Positions 28,406 through 39,249 of a stretch of 55,139 bases of DNA are shown here, piece by piece. The DNA comes from Flavobacteriaceae bacterium (GTDB lineage: Bacteria > Bacteroidota > Bacteroidia > Flavobacteriales > Flavobacteriaceae), in contig CANGUZ010000008.1 in the NCBI GenBank assembly GCA_947457255.1, positions 1 through 55,139 on the forward strand, given 5' to 3'. Made by a program: the position numbers and the translations under genes. The notes beneath the pieces were generated by a model. The model was given only the letters and a program-made list of their open reading frames with translations, had not been told where the DNA came from and did no database searches. Numbering within the stretch: the first letter of the stretch is position 1; every line of letters starts with the position of its first letter.

Positions 28406-28425
28406 AATAATTAAAATTAAATACA

Positions 28426-28869
28426 ATGAATTCTATTTATAATGAAAGTGATAATGCTAAAATTGTTCAACGAATTAATGCTTTAACATCTGAAAGCAAA
28501 GCTCTTTGGGGAAAAATGACCGTTGACCAAATGTTAAAACACACAAACGAAGCGATACTTATTGCTTTTGGAGAAAAGAATATTAAGATAAATTTCTTAA
28601 TGCGTCTATTAGGAAGAATGTTAAAAAACAAAGTCTTTAATTCTGAATTTCAAAAAAATAGCCCAACTGCTCCCGAATTTATTTTTAAAGAGCATTATGA
28701 TATCGAAGAAGCTAAAAAAGTGTTAGTAGCCAATTTTAGTAGGTTTGCAAAAGGACATGAAGTAATTAATATAATGAATCATCCTTTTTGGGGAAAAATG
28801 ACTTATGACGATTGGAACAAATTAATGTGGAAGCACATGGATCATCATTTAAGACAGTTTGGAGTTTAG
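28426..28869 (+). CDS. DUF1569 family protein (DinB-like helical fold)
   Basis: 147 residues matching the DUF1569 pattern: an N-terminal helix with SKALWGKMTVDQMLKHTNEA, a central variable part, and a C-terminal WGKMTYDDWNKLMWKHMDHHLRQFG. The three conserved His positions (in MLKHTNE and HMDHHL) resemble the metal triad of DinB/YfiT four-helix proteins. Cytoplasmic; the function is unknown. It lies upstream of trmD but the latter has its own promoter. Confidence 0.85.
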   Translation: MNSIYNESDNAKIVQRINALTSESKALWGKMTVDQMLKHTNEAILIAFGEKNIKINFLMRLLGRMLKNKVFNSEFQKNSPTAPEFIFKEHYDIEEAKKVLVANFSRFAKGHEVINIMNHPFWGKMTYDDWNKLMWKHMDHHLRQFGV

Positions 28870-28923
28870 TTTATAATAAAATAACCTATTTAAATAGAAA
28901 AAAGAGTACTTAAAATAACTTTA

Positions 28924-28931
28924 TACCTTTG
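28924..28931 (+). promoter_or_regulatory. -7 promoter element of trmD
   Basis: TACCTTTG followed by C, an exact consensus match, 19 bases before the ATG at 28951. Confidence 0.5.
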
Positions 28932-28950
28932 CCACTTTCAAAACTAAAAC

Positions 28951-29631
28951 ATGCGAATAGACATCATCACCATATTACCTGACCTATTAAAAAGCCCTTT
29001 TGAAGCTTCAATAATGAAACGTTCAATAGATAAAGGTTTGGTTGAAGTTCATTTTCATAATTTACGTGATTATACGACTAACAAACAAAAAAGTGTTGAC
29101 GATTATCCTTTTGGTGGTGGAGCCGGGATGGTTATGACCATTCAACCCATTGATGCATGCATCACACATTTAAAAAGCGAAAGAACCTACGACGAGATCA
29201 TCTATATGACTCCTGATGGAGAAACTTTAAATCAGAAAATGGCAAATACCATGTCGATGTATGAAAATATCATTATTCTTTGTGGTCATTATAAAGGAGT
29301 CGATCAACGAGTTCGCGATCATTTTATCACTAGAGAAATTTCTATTGGTGATTATGTTTTGAGTGGCGGAGAATTAGGTGCTTTAGTTTTATCCGATGCT
29401 ATAATCCGTTTAATTCCCGGTGTTTTAAGTGATGAAACTTCAGCTCTTACAGATAGTTTTCAAGATAATTTATTATCAGGACCTATTTATACACGTCCGG
29501 CAGATTACAAAGGATGGAAAGTTCCTGACGTTTTAACGAGCGGAAATTTTGCAAAAATCGATAAATGGAATGAAGATATGGCTTATGAACACACTAAAAA
29601 TAGAAGACCTGATTTGCTAGAAGAAAGTTAA
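28951..29631 (+). CDS. trmD: tRNA (guanine-37-N1)-methyltransferase
   Basis: SPOUT-class enzyme that methylates G37 next to the anticodon and so prevents frameshifting. The 226-residue protein has [21 protein letters not shown], the knot-forming [11 protein letters not shown] and [15 protein letters not shown] segments, and the SAM-binding [16 protein letters not shown] loop. The following [23 protein letters not shown] segment carries catalytic residues. It is the usual upstream neighbour of rplS, although rplS has its own promoter and leader here. Confidence 0.97.
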   Translation: MRIDIITILPDLLKSPFEASIMKRSIDKGLVEVHFHNLRDYTTNKQKSVDDYPFGGGAGMVMTIQPIDACITHLKSERTYDEIIYMTPDGETLNQKMANTMSMYENIIILCGHYKGVDQRVRDHFITREISIGDYVLSGGELGALVLSDAIIRLIPGVLSDETSALTDSFQDNLLSGPIYTRPADYKGWKVPDVLTSGNFAKIDKWNEDMAYEHTKNRRPDLLEES

Positions 29632-29673
29632 ATGCTATAAGAAAAAAAGTTGATCGTTTTATTAAAAAAAAAT

Positions 29674-29701
29674 CATAACTCATAACTCATAACTCATAAC
29701 T
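29674..29701. repeat. Four tandem copies of the heptamer CATAACT
   Basis: Four perfect head-to-tail heptamers lie between trmD and the rplS promoter, followed by a run of T. Slippage-prone short tandem repeats of this kind are frequent in flavobacterial intergenic DNA. Confidence 0.8.
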
Positions 29702-29707
29702 TTTTTT

Positions 29708-29715
29708 TACATTTG
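29708..29715 (+). promoter_or_regulatory. -7 promoter element of rplS
   Basis: TACATTTG followed by C, an exact consensus match. Transcription from here would give a leader of about 65-75 bases before the ATG at 29790, long enough for the hairpin at 29721-29755. Confidence 0.55.
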
Positions 29716-29720
29716 CACCC

Positions 29721-29755
29721 ACATTTGACCAACCTCTGGCGAAAACCGCGAATGT
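29721..29755 (+). promoter_or_regulatory. Probable L19 autoregulatory RNA leader (Flavobacteria type)
   Basis: ACATTTG (29721-29727) pairs with CGAATGT (29749-29755) with one G-U pair, enclosing a GC-richer interior (CCTCTGGCGAAAACC) that can form a small GG/CC inner stem. This compact structure between the promoter and the rplS start is what one expects of the L19 ribosomal-protein leader reported in Flavobacteria, in which L19 would bind its own mRNA. The pairing is visible; membership of that family is from memory. Confidence 0.5.
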
Positions 29756-29789
29756 TGCTCTAATTTAAAACCATAATTAAAAAAATATC

Positions 29790-30140
29790 ATGGCAGATTT
29801 AATGAAATTCGTTCAAGACGAATTCGTAACAAGAAAAGATTTCCCTGTATTCGGAGCTGGTGATACTATCACTGTGTACTACGAAATTAAGGAGGGTGAA
29901 AAAACTAGAACTCAGTTTTTTAAAGGAGTAGTAATTCAAAGAAGAGGTTCTGGAAATACAGAAACATTTACTATTCGTAAAATGTCAGGTGCAATTGGTG
30001 TAGAACGTATCTTTCCAGTAAACTTACCTGCTTTACAAAAAATAGAAATCAACAAAAAAGGTCACGTTCGTAGAGCTAGAATTTTCTACTTTAGAGAACT
30101 TACTGGTAAAAAAGCAAAAATTAGAGATAAAAGAAGATAG
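29790..30140 (+). CDS. rplS: 50S ribosomal protein L19
   Basis: 116-residue ribosomal protein at the 30S-50S interface. The family core is clear: FGAGDTITVYYEIKEGEKTRTQFFKGVVIQRRGSG, FTIRKMSGAIGVERIFPVN, and the basic C-terminal end KKGHVRRARIFYFRELTGKKAKIRDKR. It is followed by a strong terminator and preceded by its own promoter and probable regulatory leader. Confidence 0.97.
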   Translation: MADLMKFVQDEFVTRKDFPVFGAGDTITVYYEIKEGEKTRTQFFKGVVIQRRGSGNTETFTIRKMSGAIGVERIFPVNLPALQKIEINKKGHVRRARIFYFRELTGKKAKIRDKRR

Positions 30141-30160
30141 TTTTTCTCTTACTTATATTA

Positions 30161-30188
30161 AATCCCGATACTCTCGGGATTTTTTTTT
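30161..30188 (+). terminator. Intrinsic terminator of rplS
   Basis: AATCCCGA (30161-30168) pairs with TCGGGATT across a 5-base loop and is followed by eight further T. A compact, canonical terminator 20 bases after the stop codon. Confidence 0.85.
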
Positions 30189-30313
30189 GAAATAAATCAA
30201 TAAAATTCTACCTCTAAAAAACAATTAAAATAGCAAATTGGAAGTTTCTAGTTATTAAAATTATAATTAATGTTTTTGTTCAAATACCAGTATCGATTTT
30301 AAACTGATTTTCA

Positions 30314-30321
30314 TATATTTG
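30314..30321 (+). promoter_or_regulatory. -7 promoter element of icd
   Basis: TATATTTG followed by C, an exact consensus match, 70 bases before the ATG at 30392. Confidence 0.5.
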
Positions 30322-30385
30322 CGCTCCTTTTATTTAAGTAAAAATACTTATAAATAAAATAACCCTGATTTAGATTTTACAATAA

Positions 30386-32614
<2,229 letters not shown>

Positions 32615-32636
32615 TTTAATTAAATTTATAATATAT

Positions 32637-32665
32637 AAAGACAACTTTAAACGGTTGTCTTTTTT
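32637..32665 (+). terminator. Intrinsic terminator of icd
   Basis: AAAGACAAC (32637-32645) pairs with GTTGTCTTT (32654-32662), an 8-base loop, then a T-run. Confidence 0.8.
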
Positions 32666-32752
32666 ATTCATAAAAAAATTAAGATTAATTAACATTTGAT
32701 TTGTAACAACATAATCCAAAATTCGTCTACTTTGTACTACTAAAAATAAATT

Positions 32753-35167
32753 ATGCAGTTTTCAATTAAATTCCTTACTTCTATACTATTACTACTACTA
32801 TTTAATAGTATGAGTGCTCAAGAAAAAAGTAGCTCAGATAATACTAAACAAAAATTTACTTTAAGCGGAATTATTACTGATGTAAAAAATAATGAAACCC
32901 TTATTGGTGTAAATGTGTACATTCCATCGTTAAAAACTGGAGTAACTACAAATGAATACGGGTTTTATTCGATAACAATTCCTAACGGAAGTTACGAAAT
33001 ACAAATTAGTTATGTTGGCTTTCAAACGCTCGAACAAACCATCACTTTAGAAAAAAACTCAAAACTCAATTTTAAACTTTCGAATTTAGAGGAACAACAA
33101 CTGCAAGAAGTAGTAGTTACTGATAGCAGAAAAGCTACCAATATTCGAAAGGCAGAAATGAGTGTGAATAAACTATCTATATCAACAATTAAAAAAATGC
33201 CAGTAGTTCTGGGAGAAGTAGATGTCATAAAATCACTTTTATTATTACCGGGAGTTACTAATGCAGGAGAAGGAGCTTCAGGATTCAATGTTCGTGGAGG
33301 TGGAGCAGATCAAAATTTAATATTACTTGATGAGGCAACCATTTTTAATTCTTCGCATGTTTTTGGATTTTTCTCGGTTTTTAACCCTGATGCGATTAAA
33401 GATTTAAAACTTTACAAAGGAGGAATTCCTGCTCGTTATGGCGGGAGAGCGTCATCTGTGTTAGACATTTATCAAAAAGACGGAAGTAGTACTGGTTTTC
33501 ATGCAAATGGAGGAATAGGTTTAATTACTAGTAGATTGCTTGTTGAAGGTCCTATTGTAAAGGACAAAGGCTCATTCCTTATAGGCGGGAGAGGCTCCTA
33601 TGCACATCTTTTCTTAAAACTTTCAGAAGAACAAAAAGATAATTCTGCTTACTTTTATGATTTAAATGCAAAATTCAGTTACAAACTCAACCCAAATAAC
33701 AATTTGTATTTATCAAGTTATTTTGGTCGAGACGTATTTAGTTTGGCAAAAAGCTTTACAAACACGTACGGAAATGCTACCTTAAATTTAAGATGGAATC
33801 ATTTATTTTCAGATAAATTGTTTTCAAATTTATCATTAATATATAGTGATTATTATTATGGTTTAGATTTAAATTTCATTGGATTCAAATGGGATTCTGG
33901 CATTAAAAACTACAACATCAAATACGATTTCAAAAACTATATTACAGATAATTTCAAACTCAATTTTGGATTAAACGCAATATACTATGACTTTAATCCA
34001 GGCACAATAAGACCTGCTTCGGCAGATTCTGGATTTAATTTCAGTCAATTAGAGAAGAAAAAAGCTTTTGAACCTGCAATTTATATTGATGCTGAACAAG
34101 AAATTTCAAGCAAAATTGATTTAACTTACGGTTTACGTTACAGCCTTTTTTATAGGTTAGGGCAATCGAATGTAGATATTTACGAAAATAACAATCCCGT
34201 ACTTTTTAATCAAGATTTACAAATTTACGAGAAAGCTAAACCTATAGGAACAAAATTTTATGATTCAAACGAAGTGATTGCCAGTTATAATTATCTTGAG
34301 CCAAGAGCTGCAATAGCTTATCAAATAAATGACAACCAATCAGTAAAAATGAGTTACAACAGAATGGTTCAGTATTTACAACTTATTTCTAATACTTCAT
34401 CTCCTACTCCATTAGACATTTGGACACCAAGCGATAATTTTATAAAACCTCAAATAGCAGATCAAGTAGCAGTAGGTTTTTTCAAAAATTTTAAAGAAAA
34501 TATGTATTCATTAGAAATAGAAACCTATTATAAAAAAGTAAAAAACAGACTTGACTATATTGATGGTGCTAATTTGATTGCCAATGAAGCTATAGAACAA
34601 ATAGTATTAAACGGTCAATTGCGATCGTATGGTTTAGAACTAATGTTGCGAAAAAATGAAGGAAAATTAAACGGTTGGATTTCCTATACTTTATCAAAAT
34701 CTGAACAGCAAACACCCGGAAGAACGCCTGATGAATTGGGTATAAACAATGGTGATTGGTATAATTCTGTTTTTGATAAGTTGCATAATGTTGCGGTAAC
34801 TAGTGCCTATAACTTGAATAAGAAATGGAGCTTTGGCGCTAACTTTATTTTTCAAACTGGTCAACCCGTAACTTATCCAACTGGTCAATATCAATATTTA
34901 GATATAAATGTTCCCAGTTATGGTCTTAGAAACGAAAATCGATTGTCTGCTTTTCATCATTTAGATATTTCAGCCACACTAACTCCTCATAAAAACAATA
35001 ATAGAAATTGGAAAACAGAATGGGTTTTTAGCATTTATAATCTATATAATCGCAGAAATGCAGCATCTATAAACTTTAGGCAAAATGCTGATTCTGGCGC
35101 AAATGAAGCGGTTCGAACATCTATATTTGGTATTGTACCGGCTGTGAGTTATAATTTTAAATTTTAA
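32753..35167 (+). CDS. TonB-dependent outer-membrane receptor
   Basis: 804 residues. A signal peptide (residues 1-22, ending MSAQE) is followed by a CarboxypepD_reg-like domain (about 32-115: LSGIITDVKNNETLIGVNVYI...). The plug domain is at about 120-240 (VIKSLLLLPGVTNAGEGASGFNVRGGGADQNLILLDEA), then a 22-strand-type beta-barrel rich in aromatic alternation ends in a terminal aromatic residue (SYNFKF). It energises uptake of an unknown ligand through TonB. The next gene, 5 bases downstream, encodes a DUF4249 lipoprotein, a standard partner in Flavobacteriia. The TACTTTG upstream at about 32728 is one base short of the promoter consensus. Confidence 0.93.
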   Translation: MQFSIKFLTSILLLLLFNSMSAQEKSSSDNTKQKFTLSGIITDVKNNETLIGVNVYIPSLKTGVTTNEYGFYSITIPNGSYEIQISYVGFQTLEQTITLEKNSKLNFKLSNLEEQQLQEVVVTDSRKATNIRKAEMSVNKLSISTIKKMPVVLGEVDVIKSLLLLPGVTNAGEGASGFNVRGGGADQNLILLDEATIFNSSHVFGFFSVFNPDAIKDLKLYKGGIPARYGGRASSVLDIYQKDGSSTGFHANGGIGLITSRLLVEGPIVKDKGSFLIGGRGSYAHLFLKLSEEQKDNSAYFYDLNAKFSYKLNPNNNLYLSSYFGRDVFSLAKSFTNTYGNATLNLRWNHLFSDKLFSNLSLIYSDYYYGLDLNFIGFKWDSGIKNYNIKYDFKNYITDNFKLNFGLNAIYYDFNPGTIRPASADSGFNFSQLEKKKAFEPAIYIDAEQEISSKIDLTYGLRYSLFYRLGQSNVDIYENNNPVLFNQDLQIYEKAKPIGTKFYDSNEVIASYNYLEPRAAIAYQINDNQSVKMSYNRMVQYLQLISNTSSPTPLDIWTPSDNFIKPQIADQVAVGFFKNFKENMYSLEIETYYKKVKNRLDYIDGANLIANEAIEQIVLNGQLRSYGLELMLRKNEGKLNGWISYTLSKSEQQTPGRTPDELGINNGDWYNSVFDKLHNVAVTSAYNLNKKWSFGANFIFQTGQPVTYPTGQYQYLDINVPSYGLRNENRLSAFHHLDISATLTPHKNNNRNWKTEWVFSIYNLYNRRNAASINFRQNADSGANEAVRTSIFGIVPAVSYNFKF

Positions 35168-35172
35168 ATATC

Positions 35173-35994
35173 ATGAAATATATATATCTATCATGCCTCA
35201 TAATTTTTGCCTCATTTTTTAATAGTTGTGAAGATGTTGTAAACGTTGATTTAAACGCTGCACCACCCAAACTCGTGATTGATGCGTCGATAAATTGGGA
35301 AAAAGGAACATCTGGTAATCTTCAAAAAATAAAATTAACAACTACGTCTGATTATTTTAGTTCTGAAATCCCTACTGTTTCAGGAGCTACAATTTTTGTA
35401 AAAGACAGTAAAAATAGTAATTTTGATTTTATTGAAAATGCTAATACCGGTGAATACTTTTGCACCAATTTTATTCCGATATTAAATGAAGAATATACTC
35501 TTACTGTAATTGCTAAAGGACAAACTTATACTGCAAAAGAAACCCTATTGGCAATTGCTCCTATTGATGAAATTGTACAAAACAACGAAGGCGGAATCTT
35601 AGGAAACCAAATCGAAATTAAATCATTTTATACAGACCCTAAAGATTCTGATAATTATTATCTGTACAAATACAACTATTCTAATCAAATTAAATCTGAT
35701 TATTATGTTGATGAAGATAACTTTTTTCAGGGCAATACCTTTTTTAGTCTTTCACAAAATGAAGAACTTAAAGTTGGTGACGTTATTGAGGTTAAACATT
35801 TTGGTATTTCAAAAAGATACTATAATTATTTGAGTATTTTATTGAATATTTCAGGAAATAGTGGCGGAGGTCCATTTCAATCGCCACCTGCTACTGTAAG
35901 AGGAAATATTATTAATTCTACAGATAAGAGTAATTTTCCTCTTGGCTATTTTTCATTATCAGAAGTTGTTACTAAAAGTTATACTATTAAATAA
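35173..35994 (+). CDS. DUF4249 domain lipoprotein, partner of the TonB receptor
   Basis: 273 residues with a lipoprotein signal ending in FFNSCEDV (lipobox Cys about residue 19). An extracellular-type beta-rich DUF4249 region follows: VNVDLNAAPPKLVIDASINWEKG, TTSDYFSSEIPTVSGATIFVKD, YFCTNFIPILNEEYTLTV, and a second part starting SFYTDPKDSDNYYLYKYN. Proteins of this family are encoded next to TonB receptors and are presumed to act as surface lids or substrate-binding partners. Co-transcribed with 32753-35167. Confidence 0.88.
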   Translation: MKYIYLSCLIIFASFFNSCEDVVNVDLNAAPPKLVIDASINWEKGTSGNLQKIKLTTTSDYFSSEIPTVSGATIFVKDSKNSNFDFIENANTGEYFCTNFIPILNEEYTLTVIAKGQTYTAKETLLAIAPIDEIVQNNEGGILGNQIEIKSFYTDPKDSDNYYLYKYNYSNQIKSDYYVDEDNFFQGNTFFSLSQNEELKVGDVIEVKHFGISKRYYNYLSILLNISGNSGGGPFQSPPATVRGNIINSTDKSNFPLGYFSLSEVVTKSYTIK

Positions 35995-36024
35995 GAATAA
36001 TCTCATAACAAAATTTTGAATTAC

Positions 36025-36032
36025 TACATTTG
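36025..36032 (+). promoter_or_regulatory. -7 promoter element of the thiamine pyrophosphokinase gene
   Basis: TACATTTG, an exact consensus match, 33 bases before the ATG at 36066. Confidence 0.5.
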
Positions 36033-36065
36033 TATTAAACATCAATCTATAATTCCTAATTTATA

Positions 36066-36728
36066 ATGTCTTCTCACCATATTGTTCGTGACGATCAAGA
36101 GCCAGCATTAATAATTGCTAACGGAGCATCCTGCAACGAAGAATTATTAGGGCAATTGTTAGAATGGTCACCTCTTGTAATAGTTTTAGATGCTGCTATA
36201 GAAAGAGTAATCGATTTAAATATTAAGGTAGATGTTGTTTTAGGAGATTTTGACAGAGGTTTTAATCCGCATGAGTTGCTACAATCGCAATATCCTATTG
36301 AAATTATTCATACTCCAGACCAAAACAAAACCGATTTAGAAAAGGCCTTTGACTATTTGATAGAAAGAAAAATACCAGCTGTTAATGTAGTTTGGGCAAC
36401 CGGAAAAAGAGCCGACCACACTATTACTAATTTAACAACTATTATTCAATATAGAGACTCATTAAAAATAGTTATACTTGATGACCATTCAAAAGTGTTT
36501 TTATTACCCAAAAAATTCGAGAAATGGTATACTGCAAATACTCCTATTTCTTTAATTCCAGTAGGAAGAGTTTCAGGAATTCATTCTGAAAATTTATTCT
36601 ATCCTTTAAAAAATGACAGCCTCACTATTGGTTATAAAACTGGAAGCAGTAATCATGTCACTAAAGATGGTATAGTAACTATTTTGCATGAAGAGGGCGA
36701 TTTATTATTAATGGAGTGTATGGATTAG
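36066..36728 (+). CDS. Thiamine pyrophosphokinase
   Basis: Converts thiamine and ATP to thiamine diphosphate. The 220-residue protein shows IIANGASCNEELL at the start, the signature DVVLGDFDRGF (metal-binding acidic cluster), TPDQNKTDLEKAFDYLIE and WATGKRADHTITNLTTI. The C-terminal beta sandwich that builds the thiamine site starts near ISLIPVGRVSG and ends in SNHVTKDGIVTILHEEGDLLLM. No thiamine riboswitch is visible upstream. It converges on the secreted protein gene at 36738. Confidence 0.92.
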   Translation: MSSHHIVRDDQEPALIIANGASCNEELLGQLLEWSPLVIVLDAAIERVIDLNIKVDVVLGDFDRGFNPHELLQSQYPIEIIHTPDQNKTDLEKAFDYLIERKIPAVNVVWATGKRADHTITNLTTIIQYRDSLKIVILDDHSKVFLLPKKFEKWYTANTPISLIPVGRVSGIHSENLFYPLKNDSLTIGYKTGSSNHVTKDGIVTILHEEGDLLLMECMD

Positions 36729-36737
36729 CTCAAAAAA

Positions 36738-37376
36738 TTATTCCTTCACTACGATAATAGTTGCTTTAAAACCTGTTGCTAAATTCCATTGATTAGAAGA
36801 AACCAATATCCCTTTATCATCATAAACGACAAACTGAGCGGTATTAGGACCTGAATACCCTTGATTCAAAGCTTCGAAATCTATTTTATTAAAACCATTT
36901 TGAAGGTCAAGCTTAAATCCTTTAAAATTTCCTTCGAGATAAACCTGAGAAACAATTTCTTTACCATTTACTAGAACTCGAATGAGATCGCCATCTACTT
37001 CTCCAAAATCGCGATAGCTTATGTTTACAAACTGGGATTTGATTTTAAAATCACCCAAAAACTGATTGCTTCTAAACATTTTCGAATCATCTTCTCCACT
37101 TTTTTTATTGAGTTTTTCTTTATAAATATCGCCTGGATTTTTAAAATCATTGGTGTTTGTAAACTGTATTTTATTTTTTTCTTCTATAAATTTAGAAGTA
37201 TAAGGTTCTGGCTTAGTATGTAATTTAAAAACAGACGGGGCTGCTGGAGTTGGAGACGGTTTAACAATATTTGGTCCAATTGGTTTAAAAGAGTTCGACT
37301 TGTTTTGAAACTCAGATTGAGACAAACAATGCAACGAAAATAAAAATATAAATGCAATGACAGCAATTTGCTTCAT
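36738..37376 (-). CDS. Secreted hypothetical protein
   Basis: 212 residues with a clear signal peptide (residues 1-20, cleavage near CLSQ). A Pro/Lys/Ser-rich linker (about 25-65) follows, then a beta-rich C-terminal domain: LGDFKIKSQFVNISYRDFGEVDGDLIRVLVNGKEIVS, LEGNFKGFKLDLQNGFNKIDFEALNQG and AQFVVYDDKGILVSSNQWNLATGFKATIIVVK. I recognise it only as a type widespread in Flavobacterium; the function is unknown. There is no membrane segment beyond the signal. Confidence 0.8.
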   Translation of the reverse strand: MKQIAVIAFIFLFSLHCLSQSEFQNKSNSFKPIGPNIVKPSPTPAAPSVFKLHTKPEPYTSKFIEEKNKIQFTNTNDFKNPGDIYKEKLNKKSGEDDSKMFRSNQFLGDFKIKSQFVNISYRDFGEVDGDLIRVLVNGKEIVSQVYLEGNFKGFKLDLQNGFNKIDFEALNQGYSGPNTAQFVVYDDKGILVSSNQWNLATGFKATIIVVKE

Positions 37377-37531
37377 AAAAATATTTATAATTTAATAATT
37401 TTATAAAATTAATGCTTTTAAACATTAACCAAACTATTTTATCATTTTTTTATAATCTGAGATTATAAAAAAATGAATTACTATTCACAATTACTATTTG
37501 CTATATTAGCACTAAAATTAATTACTCTTTA

Positions 37532-38116
37532 ATGACAAATCCAAAAATAAAAATTACAAAAAACGAAATCCTTTCTGATAATTGGTTTACACTAAAAAAA
37601 GTCACCTACGAATATCAAAAAGAAGATGGAGAGTGGCAAACCCAAATAAGAGAAGTATATGACAGAGGAAATGGCGCAAGTATTTTACTTTTCAATAAGG
37701 AAAACAAAACAGTAGTTTTGACCAGACAATTACGAATTCCAACTTATTTAAACGGAAACGATACAGGAATGATGATAGAAACTTGTGCTGGAATGCTCGA
37801 AGAAGAAAATCCTGAAGATTGTATAAAAAGAGAAACCGAAGAAGAAACAGGGTACCAAGTAAAAGAAGTTCGAAAAATTTTTGAAGCTTATATGTCACCG
37901 GGTGCAATTACAGAAATTCTTCATTTTTTTGTTGGAGAATATTCAAAAGAAATGAAAGTGAATGACGGTGGCGGACTAGACGAAGAGCAAGAAAATATAG
38001 AAGTTTTAGAAATGCCATTCGAAAAAGCAATGCAAATGATAACCACTGGCGAAATAAAAGATGCTAAAACCATTATGCTATTGCAATACGCAAAAATCAA
38101 CAATTTATTACTATAA
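37532..38116 (+). CDS. nudK: NudK-like Nudix hydrolase (GDP-mannose pyrophosphatase)
   Basis: Nudix hydrolase of 194 residues. The region ETCAGMLEEENPEDCIKRET followed by EEETGYQV carries the Nudix box residues (R-E-x2-E-E-x-G) and resembles E. coli NudK in sequence and spacing. The N-terminal LSDNWFTLKKVTYEYQKEDGEWQTQIREVYDRG dimerisation strands and the later YMSPGAITEILHFF (AYxSPG motif of ADP-sugar and GDP-mannose Nudix enzymes) agree. Substrate choice is inferred. It lies 32 bases upstream of rlmF. Confidence 0.87.
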   Translation: MTNPKIKITKNEILSDNWFTLKKVTYEYQKEDGEWQTQIREVYDRGNGASILLFNKENKTVVLTRQLRIPTYLNGNDTGMMIETCAGMLEEENPEDCIKRETEEETGYQVKEVRKIFEAYMSPGAITEILHFFVGEYSKEMKVNDGGGLDEEQENIEVLEMPFEKAMQMITTGEIKDAKTIMLLQYAKINNLLL

Positions 38117-38133
38117 ATTTTCTGAACGTTTAT

Positions 38134-38141
38134 TATATTTG
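38134..38141 (+). promoter_or_regulatory. -7 promoter element of rlmF
   Basis: TATATTTG, an exact consensus match, ending 7 bases before the ATG at 38149; the gene may be transcribed with almost no leader, or this may be a chance match. Confidence 0.35.
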
Positions 38142-38148
38142 TTACACT

Positions 38149-39105
38149 ATGCAAAACGAAAAGCCAGAAATTGTTGTCGAAAAAATCAAATTACATCCCA
38201 AAAACCCAAACCGTTTTGGATATAACTTTGAACAGTTAATAAAAATTTCACCAGAACTAAAAGACTTTTTTTCTGTCAATGAGTATCATACTCAAGTCTT
38301 TGATTTTAGCAATCCAAAAGCTATTAAGCTGCTTAACAAATCTTTGTTAATTGCTCATTATGACATTGAATTTTGGGAAATTCCTGAGAATTATTTATGC
38401 CCTCCTATTCCAGGAAGAGCCGATTATATTTATAATATTGGCGATTTATTAGCCTCTAGCAATAATGGAATTGTTCCAGTTGGTGAAACCGTTCAAGGGT
38501 TAGATATTGGAATTGGAGCCAATTGCGTTTATCCAATAATTGGAAATGCTGTATATGAATGGTCATTTGTTGGGACGGATAGCGATGAAAAAGCCATTCA
38601 AAACTGCAAAAAAATAATTGAGGGCAATTCGAAATTAATAGACGCGATAAGTTTGCAATTGCAAATTAACTCACGCCATATTTTTAAAAATATCATTTTA
38701 CCTGAAGATCGGTTTGCCTTTACAATGTGCAATCCTCCTTTTCACTCCTCTAAAGAAGAAGCTACAATAAGCAACATCAGGAAAATAAGCAATCTTCAAA
38801 ACACTAGAATCGATAAACCTGCTTTGAATTTTGGCGGACAAAATGCGGAATTATGGTGTGAAGGTGGTGAAATTGGTTTCATTACCCAAATGATTTACGA
38901 AAGTGCCAAATACCCCTTGCAAGTGCTTTGGTTTACCACATTAGTTTCTAAAAAAGACAATCTAAAAAGCATTTACAAAACCTTAAATAAAGTAGATGTC
39001 GTTGCCATAAAAACCTTCGATATGGCTCAAGGTCAAAAGAAAAGCCGAATTGTGGCTTGGACTTTTTTAAGCGAGGCCCAACAGAAAGCGTGGAAATTTG
39101 AGTAA
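38149..39105 (+). CDS. rlmF: 23S rRNA (adenine-1618-N6)-methyltransferase
   Basis: Rossmann-fold SAM-dependent methylase of 318 residues. It has the RlmF start (LHPKNPNRFGYNFEQLIKISPELKDFF), the PPIPGRADYIYNIGDLLAS segment, SAM motif I (GLDIGIGANCVYPIIG), and the amino-methyltransferase catalytic motif NPPFHSS. The family-specific GGQNAELWCEGGEIGFITQMI follows. RlmF modifies A1618 of 23S rRNA. It is the last conserved gene before the accessory segment. Confidence 0.95.
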   Translation: MQNEKPEIVVEKIKLHPKNPNRFGYNFEQLIKISPELKDFFSVNEYHTQVFDFSNPKAIKLLNKSLLIAHYDIEFWEIPENYLCPPIPGRADYIYNIGDLLASSNNGIVPVGETVQGLDIGIGANCVYPIIGNAVYEWSFVGTDSDEKAIQNCKKIIEGNSKLIDAISLQLQINSRHIFKNIILPEDRFAFTMCNPPFHSSKEEATISNIRKISNLQNTRIDKPALNFGGQNAELWCEGGEIGFITQMIYESAKYPLQVLWFTTLVSKKDNLKSIYKTLNKVDVVAIKTFDMAQGQKKSRIVAWTFLSEAQQKAWKFE

Positions 39106-39249
39106 TTTTTGTCTTTAAATTTGAATTAAAAAAATAATTTTTTAAGACTTATTTCCCAAAAACAATTCTGATAAGTATAAATTATTAGGGGCAGTTCCTA
39201 TACCATTACCTAAAAACTGACTTACAATAAACCGTTAAATCTAAAAACT

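Noticed and set aside
29674..29701. Tandem CATAACT units as a possible CRISPR or regulator array
   Set aside because: The units are only 7 bases with no spacers; this is a simple slippage repeat.
36000..36065. Thiamine (TPP) riboswitch before the thiamine pyrophosphokinase gene
   Set aside because: The leader is too short and lacks the conserved CUGAGA element; salvage kinases often have none.
39106..39249. Possible tRNA-based attachment site beside the accessory segment
   Set aside because: No cloverleaf or T-loop motif is present in this gap or anywhere near the palindromes.
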